DNA of 64,000 nt, from the NCBI RefSeq assembly GCF_049341845.1, contig NZ_JBMPIT010000002.1, positions 186,001 to 250,000 of the forward strand, written 5' to 3'. Under the pieces are notes generated by a model. It made no database searches. It had not been told where the DNA came from and saw only the letters and a list, made by a program, of their open reading frames with translations. The stretch comes from Curtobacterium guangdongense. Its GTDB lineage: Bacteria; Actinomycetota; Actinomycetes; Actinomycetales; Microbacteriaceae. The position numbers were made by a program, and so were the translations under genes. This document shows positions 59,416 to 64,000 of this stretch, one piece after another (positions within the stretch are counted from its first letter, which is position 1; each line of letters begins with the position of its first letter).

Positions 59416-60650
59416 ACGCGCACGCACCGGCATCGTCCGGCAGCATCCTCAAACAGTCCAAGGCGGTCTGGGCGATCGCCTTCGCCTGTGTCGTTGCCTT
59501 CATGGGCATCGGCCTGGTGGACCCGATCCTGCCCGCCATCGCATCGTCGCTCAAGGCGACCGCCGCGCAGACCGAGCTGCTCTTCACGAGCTACCTCGCG
59601 GTGACCGGCGTCGCGATGTTCTTCACCAGCTGGGTCTCCAGCCGGATCGGCGCCAAGCGCACCCTGATGATCGGGCTCGCCCTCATCGTGGTGTTCTCGG
59701 TGCTCGCAGCCGTGTCGAACAACGTGTGGACGATCATCGACTTCCGTGCGGGATGGGGGCTCGGCAACGCGCTGTTCATCTCGACCGCGCTCGCGACCAT
59801 CGTCGGGGCGGCATCGGGTGGCACGGCGTCCGCGATCATCCTGTACGAGGCCGCGCTCGGCCTCGGCATCGCGATCGGCCCGCTCGTCGGTGGCCTCCTC
59901 GGCTCCGTGAGCTGGCGCGGCCCGTTCTTCGGCGTCACCACGCTGATGGCGATCGCGTTCGTCGCCGTGGCCGTCATGCTGAAGTCCTCCGGGCTCGAGA
60001 AGCCCGTCCCGACGAAGCTCTCCGCACCCTTCCGCGCCCTGGGTCGTCCGGCGCTGGCAGCACTCGCCGCGACCGCGCTGTTCTACAACATCGGCTTCTT
60101 CGTCCTGCTCGCCTACACGCCGTTCCCGCTCGGGTTCGGGGCGCTCGGCATCGGGTTCACGTTCTTCGGCTGGGGTGTCGGCCTGGCGATCACCTCGGTG
60201 TGGGTCGCCCCGATGCTCACCGCTCGTCTCCGTCGGACGACGGTGCTGCGCATCGCGTTGCCGCTGCTCGCACTCGACCTGTTCGCGGCTGCGATCGTCG
60301 TGCGTTCGCAGGTCGGGCTCATCATCTGCGTGGTCATCGGCGGACTCGTGCTGGGCGTGCTGAACACCGTGCTCACCGAGTGCGTGATGGAGGCCACTGA
60401 CCTCCCCCGGTCGGTCGCCTCGAGTGCGTACTCCGCGGTGCGCTTCATCGGTGGTGCGATCGCCCCGCCCGTCGCGACGCTGCTCGCCGACGGGTACTCG
60501 CCGTCCGCCGCGTACGTCTTCGCGGGGTCGTCCGTGGCCGTCGCGTTCGTGGTCACCCTCGTGACCGCTCGGGTGCTGCGGCGGGTCGACGACGGTGCCG
60601 AGCCGGAGCCCGTCGAGGCCGAGGCCATCGCCGCGGGCGAGATGGCATAG
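59412..60650 (+). CDS. MFS transporter
   Basis: 412 residues from a GTG overlapping the MarR stop. Twelve predicted transmembrane helices; MGIGLVDPILPAIASSL in helix 1, SWVSSRIGAKRTLMIG is the motif A loop (quoted from about residue 73), and GIGFTFFGWGVGLA lies near helix 8. Resembles drug-H+ antiporters; substrate unknown. Co-expressed with the MarR regulator. Confidence 0.93.
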   Translation: MNAHAPASSGSILKQSKAVWAIAFACVVAFMGIGLVDPILPAIASSLKATAAQTELLFTSYLAVTGVAMFFTSWVSSRIGAKRTLMIGLALIVVFSVLAAVSNNVWTIIDFRAGWGLGNALFISTALATIVGAASGGTASAIILYEAALGLGIAIGPLVGGLLGSVSWRGPFFGVTTLMAIAFVAVAVMLKSSGLEKPVPTKLSAPFRALGRPALAALAATALFYNIGFFVLLAYTPFPLGFGALGIGFTFFGWGVGLAITSVWVAPMLTARLRRTTVLRIALPLLALDLFAAAIVVRSQVGLIICVVIGGLVLGVLNTVLTECVMEATDLPRSVASSAYSAVRFIGGAIAPPVATLLADGYSPSAAYVFAGSSVAVAFVVTLVTARVLRRVDDGAEPEPVEAEAIAAGEMA

Positions 60651-60700
60651 GGCAGGGCCGGGGCGCGGGTCCCAGCCGGGCCGGGGGTCGGCGCGCGATC

Positions 60701-61034
60701 GAGCGGGCGAAGTACCCGGGTCCGCCTCGGCGGCCACCCGGGTATTCCGCCCGCTCGCGTGATCGGGCCCGCTCCCCAGCGCGCGTTCCGTCGAACGGGC
60801 GAAATACCGCGGTCCGCCTTCGGCGACACCCGGGCATCTCGCCCGCTCGCGTGATCGGGCCCGCTCCCCAGCGCGCGCTCCGCCGAGCGGGCGGAATACC
60901 TCGGTCCGCCACCGCGGCCACCCGGGTATTTCACCCGCTCGCGCACGCGCCGGCCAAGCGCAGTCCACGCGCTCCGTCGAGCGGGCGGAATACCGCGGTC
61001 CGCCACCGCGGCCACCCGGGTATTCCGCCCGCTC
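60701..61034. repeat. Array of four 56-bp palindromes in about 92-bp tandem repeats
   Basis: Copies at 60701-60756, 60793-60848, 60885-60940 and 60979-61034. Each has a left arm like GAGCGGGCGGAATACC, a centre TCCGCC...GCGGCCA able to pair internally, and a right arm like CCCGGGTATTCCGCCCGCTC. The two first linkers (36 bp each) are nearly identical (GCGTGATCGGGCCCGCTCC...), the third is diverged (38 bp). Copies differ at several arm positions. The whole 60651-61185 gap has no gene; it holds this array and, after it, two partial CTGGAGGC-type words at 61095 and 61129. Confidence 0.92.
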
Positions 61035-61185
61035 GGCGTTCCGGGGCGCTGGCGGGGCGGGGTGGCGAGTGGGTGGGGGCAGTGGACGCGACCGCCTGGA
61101 GGCGCGGCGGGCGCCCGGCGGACCGGCAGCGGCCTCCAGACCGTCCCGTCCAGGGCACCGTGGTGCCGGGAATAGGATCGAGGGC

Positions 61186-61824
61186 ATGGCAACCGCGAAT
61201 GACCGCCTCGTCTGGATCGACTGCGAGATGACGGGCCTCGATCTCGAGGTCGACGAACTCGTCGAGGTGGCCGTGGTCATCACCGACTTCGACCTGAACC
61301 CCGTGCACCCCGGATTCGACATCGTGATCAAGCCGGACCAGTCCGCGCTCGACAACATGAACGAGTTCGTGACGAACATGCACACCACGTCGGGCCTCAT
61401 CGATGAGATTTCGAACGGCGTCTCCCTGGCGGACGCCGAGTACCAGGTGCTCGAGTACATCCTCGCCCACGTGCCCGCCGAGGGGACCGCTCCCCTGGCC
61501 GGCAACACCATCGGCACGGACCGCTCGTTCCTGTCGAAGTACATGCCCCGCGTCGACGGACACCTGCACTACCGGAGCGTCGACGTGTCGAGCATCAAGG
61601 AACTCTGCCGCCGCTGGTTCCCGCGCGTGTACTTCAACGCGCCGGAGAAGCATGGCGGGCACCGGGCCCTCGCGGACATCCTCGAGTCGATCCGCGAGCT
61701 CGAGTACTACCGTCGCGCGGGCTTCGTCGCCGAGCCCGGTCCGAGCACGGACGACGTCCATGCGGTCGCGGCGGAGGTCGTCGCCGCTTGGGAGCCCCGG
61801 CTCGCTCCACAGCCCGCCGAGTAG
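61186..61824 (+). CDS. orn: Oligoribonuclease
   Basis: 212 residues, DEDDh exonuclease. ExoI motif WIDCEMTGLD, a later SGNT-like region (AGNTIGTDRSFLSKYMP) and ExoIII HRALADILESI. Degrades two- to five-base RNAs and linear pGpG; essential in many actinobacteria. TAGGAT at 61173-61178 stands seven bases before the ATG, so a leaderless transcript is likely. The palindrome GGCACC-GT-GGTGCC lies just upstream (61155-61168). Confidence 0.97.
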   Translation: MATANDRLVWIDCEMTGLDLEVDELVEVAVVITDFDLNPVHPGFDIVIKPDQSALDNMNEFVTNMHTTSGLIDEISNGVSLADAEYQVLEYILAHVPAEGTAPLAGNTIGTDRSFLSKYMPRVDGHLHYRSVDVSSIKELCRRWFPRVYFNAPEKHGGHRALADILESIRELEYYRRAGFVAEPGPSTDDVHAVAAEVVAAWEPRLAPQPAE

Positions 61825-61888
61825 TGTCCCGCGGGGCCGCTCGCATGTACTACTATTGAGTGGTTGCCCGGCCTGACCGGTGCACATG

Positions 61889-61964
61889 GTGGGTATAGCT
61901 CAGCTGGTAGAGCGCTTGGTTGTGGTCCAGGAGGTCGCGGGTTCGAGCCCCGTTACTCACCCCA
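61889..61964 (+). tRNA. tRNA-His (GUG)
   Basis: Acceptor GTGGGTA (61889-61895) with TACTCAC (61954-61960); G at 61888 can supply the extra 5' G; anticodon loop TTGTGGT (GTG); discriminator C as expected for His; CCA encoded at 61962-61964. TACTAT at 61851 may be the -10. Confidence 0.97.
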
Positions 61965-61983
61965 GTGCTGATGAAGATCAGTC

Positions 61984-62023
61984 GAAGGAGAACCCTGTTG
62001 CTGTCGCAACGGGGTTCTCCTTC
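61984..62023 (+). terminator. tRNA-His terminator
   Basis: 18-bp stem (one T-G pair), GAAGGAGAACCCTGTTGC with GCAACGGGGTTCTCCTTC, loop TGTC, followed by TGTGTTTG. Nothing else is seen in the gap to 62145. Confidence 0.9.
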
Positions 62024-62145
62024 TGTGTTTGTCTGGCCGCCTCCGGCGGCGAGCGCGCCTCCGGCGACGCGAACGCGAGACGCGGGTGCCGCACCGAAGA
62101 CGGGCGGCGGTGCGATCAGGTGGGTGTGCCACGATCGGACGCGTG

Positions 62146-62490
62146 ATGGAGATGTCCGCCGAGGCCTTCGAGGCGCTCGTGACCGACGAACTCGACCTGC
62201 TGCCCGACGAGATGGTCGACGGCCTCGACAACGTCGTGTTCGTCGTGGAGGACGAACCCGAGGACGGCTCCGAGCTCTTCGGCATCTACGACGGCGTCGC
62301 ACAGACCGAACGCGGGCAGTACGGCTTCGGAGAGCTCCCCGACCGCATCGTGGTGTTCCGGAAGCAGCACCTCGCCGAGTGCGACACGATCGAGGAACTC
62401 CGGGACGAGGTCCACACCACGCTCGTCCACGAGATCGGCCACTGGTACGGCATCGACGACGAGCGCCTCCACGAACTCGGCTGGGCGTAG
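62146..62490 (+). CDS. Minimal zincin-type metallopeptidase
   Basis: 114 residues, acidic. HEIGHWYGIDDERLHELGW gives HExxHxxG(x)D, the site of small metallopeptidase-family proteins (formerly DUF1025). DIVVFRKQHLAE-like strand before it (RIVVFRKQHL). Likely cytoplasmic protease or peptidase, substrate unknown. No ribosome site; GTG 62143 or ATG 62146 may be used from a leaderless mRNA. Confidence 0.88.
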   Translation: MEMSAEAFEALVTDELDLLPDEMVDGLDNVVFVVEDEPEDGSELFGIYDGVAQTERGQYGFGELPDRIVVFRKQHLAECDTIEELRDEVHTTLVHEIGHWYGIDDERLHELGWA

Positions 62491-62541
62491 CGACGCCACC
62501 AGTCCGCGGGCCACCAGCCGCGAGCCACCGGCGACAGGCCC

Positions 62542-63123
62542 TCAGGACCGCAGGACGACGTCCGCCAGTGCGACGGGGTCCTCCGACGCGATGAACGCAT
62601 CCTCCTGCCGCGCCCAGCGCTCCCACTCCGCCGCGAACACGTCCCCGTCCCGGTCGAGAGCACGCCGCTTCCGGACCTCGTCGTCCGCGTCCATCCAGAC
62701 CCGCAGCGTCGCGAGCGGTGCCGAGCCGCGGGACAACGAACCACAGCCCTCGATCACGAGCGGCGCCGCAGGGTCGAGCGACACCCAGTCGGCCGGTGCA
62801 GAGCGGCCCCAATCCCACCGCCGGTAGCCGGACACCTCGCCGAGGACCTCCGTCACGACGGCTGTCGACGCGGCACGGAGCCCGTCCCACCCCGGGTAGA
62901 CGTCGTCGAGGTGGACCACCCGCCACCCGAGCGACTCCCCGAGTGCGTTCCCCAGCGTGGTCTTCCCGGTCCCGGAGCGCCCGTCGACCAGGACGACGGA
63001 CCGGCGGCCGGACGGCTGCGGAGCCGACCGTGCGCGGTCGGCGAGGGACGCGACGGAGACGAGCCGAGCCTCCAGGCCGACGGAAGCACCCGAGACCGAA
63101 GCACCACGCACCCCCTCAGACAC
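62542..63123 (-). CDS. P-loop kinase (uridine kinase-like)
   Basis: About 193 residues. Walker A GRSGTGKTT (about 43-51), then VVHLDDVYPGWDGL with the acidic substrate site of nucleoside/panthothenate-type kinases, LVIEGCGSLSRGSAP (Walker B) and RKRRALDRDG as lid. Substrate not determined. The start is uncertain; GTG 63123 overlaps the T-component stop by eight bases and has GGGGA upstream. The N-terminal 40 residues are low-complexity and include the dispersed motif (63064-63079). Confidence 0.8.
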   Translation of the reverse strand: MSEGVRGASVSGASVGLEARLVSVASLADRARSAPQPSGRRSVVLVDGRSGTGKTTLGNALGESLGWRVVHLDDVYPGWDGLRAASTAVVTEVLGEVSGYRRWDWGRSAPADWVSLDPAAPLVIEGCGSLSRGSAPLATLRVWMDADDEVRKRRALDRDGDVFAAEWERWARQEDAFIASEDPVALADVVLRS

Positions 63124-63922
63124 GCCACGTCCCCACGGCCACCGACGCCGCGATCGAGACGAGCCCGATCCCGACCAGCACGGCCACCATCGCCCACTCC
63201 CGTGCGCCGAAGCGGGCCGGGCGGGCCCACGTGCGCCTCCCGGGCGCGCCGAACCCGCGCGACTCCATCGCCACCGCGAGCGTCGTCGCCCGACGGAGCG
63301 CGAGCACGAGCAGCGCGAACGCCATCGACGCACCGCGCCGGATCCGTCCGGTGTCAGCGAGCCCGCGGGCACGCCTGGCCATCGCGAGCTGCCGCCAGTC
63401 GTCGCCGAGCAGGGTCATCATCCGGATGGCTGCGAGTGCCCCGAGCACGAACCTCGCGGGCAGCCGCAGGATCTGCGCGAGCCCGTCGGCCAGGTCCGTG
63501 GGGTCCATCCCGATGAACAACACGATGCTCGGCACCCCGACCGCGAGCACGCGCAGCATCGTCGCCACGGCGAGCACGAGCGACCCGTCGGTGACGTGGG
63601 CGAAGCCGAGGTCGAACCACTCCCGTCCGGAGGCCCTCCCGTACAACGCGATGCTCACGCCCGTCAGGGGCACGGCGATCAAAACGGGCGAGGTCCGGAG
63701 CAGCAGGGTCCGGACCGGGATCCGGAGGAGGGGAAGGAGGGCGAGCTCCAGACCGAGGGCGACCGCCGCCGACACGACGTCGAGGCTCAGCACGAGACAG
63801 ATCCCGAGACCGATGACCCCGAGGAGCGCTGCCACCGGTTGGACCGCGCGGATGCCGCGTTGCGGCCGGACGGGAGGCTCGGACCGCCACGGCTGTGCGC
63901 GTTGCGTCGACGAGGTGGTCAC
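63116..63922 (-). CDS. ECF transporter T component (CbiQ/EcfT family)
   Basis: 268 residues from a GTG at 63922 with GGAGG eight bases upstream. About five helices, plus the two coupling-helix motifs with Ala-Arg-Gly: MARRARGLADTGRIRRG and AMESRGFGAPGRR, which contact the ATPases. It links the substrate-binding S protein to the ATPases in vitamin or metal import. The upstream gene, cut by the window end, overlaps by four bases and is likely its ATPase. Confidence 0.93.
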   Translation of the reverse strand: MTTSSTQRAQPWRSEPPVRPQRGIRAVQPVAALLGVIGLGICLVLSLDVVSAAVALGLELALLPLLRIPVRTLLLRTSPVLIAVPLTGVSIALYGRASGREWFDLGFAHVTDGSLVLAVATMLRVLAVGVPSIVLFIGMDPTDLADGLAQILRLPARFVLGALAAIRMMTLLGDDWRQLAMARRARGLADTGRIRRGASMAFALLVLALRRATTLAVAMESRGFGAPGRRTWARPARFGAREWAMVAVLVGIGLVSIAASVAVGTWRV

Positions 63923-64000
63923 GTCGTGACCTCCGTGGGCGCGTTGGTCGCGGGCGCGTGTGCGCGTGTCTCGGCTGCGGTTGCGCGCGTCTCGGCTGCG
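63919..64000 (-). CDS. C-terminal tail of an upstream gene (likely ECF ATPase)
   Basis: The last 26 codons before a TGA that overlaps the T-component GTG (GTGA). The tail reads AAETRATAAETRAHAPATNA and ends PTEVTT; a duplicated AAETRA/AETRA word is visible. Only the order of genes suggests an energy-coupling ATPase; no ATPase motif lies in the window. Confidence 0.5.
   Translation of the reverse strand, partial: AAETRATAAETRAHAPATNAPTEVTT

Noticed and set aside
60701..61034. CRISPR array
   Set aside because: Repeated units are 56-bp palindromes, the linkers are themselves near identical rather than unique, and no cas gene is present.

Overview
The window is GC-rich (about 70% by eye) and carries typical actinobacterial genes: a tig-clpP1-clpP2-clpX region, orn, ettA, a mycothiol-type Rv2466c-like oxidoreductase, an actinobacterial-type LexA box and many leaderless starts. 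Protein style and gene content suggest the family Microbacteriaceae, most likely Curtobacterium; the genus is an inference, not a search result. About 70 protein genes or fragments and four tRNA genes (Pro-UGG, Gly-UCC, Arg-UCU, His-GUG) can be supported.

Layout. 1-9.1 kb: partial hydrolase with a TetR regulator, an M3 peptidase, then the Clp/trigger factor block, split by two copper-type genes (YcnI, CopC) on the opposite strand. 9.1-11.2 kb: tRNA-Pro, tRNA-Gly whose 3' end is duplicated 64 bp downstream, and a pair of small unrecognised genes that resemble a toxin-antitoxin module. 11.2-21 kb: an operon for high-mannose N-glycan use (Endo H-type GH18, GH38 alpha-mannosidase, GH5 probably of the GH5_18 beta-mannosidase type, sugar ABC importer) with a divergent LacI regulator, operator and promoter. 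21-26.2 kb: an SOS-box-controlled small gene, another small gene behind a perfect dyad, an EamA exporter, a two-component system and an AraC regulator.

26.3-34.8 kb: a translationally coupled peptide-uptake operon (binding protein, M14 carboxypeptidase, two permeases, serine hydrolase, GbsR-type regulator, fused double ATPase). 35-49 kb: PaiB-like protein, amidohydrolase, Nei-type glycosylase, rpiB, an XRE/GNAT pair with overlapping start codons, pepN, MscS channel, truncated globin, a chitinase with a 5' hairpin, an epimerase broken by a one-base deletion, and thioesterases. 49-55 kb: ettA, an SSB paralogue, msrA, small genes and tRNA-Arg.

55-64 kb: a CMP-ulosonate (sialic acid-like) trio including a NeuB lacking its SAF domain, a MarR-MFS pair, a striking array of four 56-bp palindromes in 92-bp tandem repeats, orn, tRNA-His, a small zincin, a P-loop kinase and an ECF-transporter T component. 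A short motif, CCGAGCCTCCAGKCCGG, recurs at several distant sites in genes and hairpins. No integrase, transposase or CRISPR array was found.
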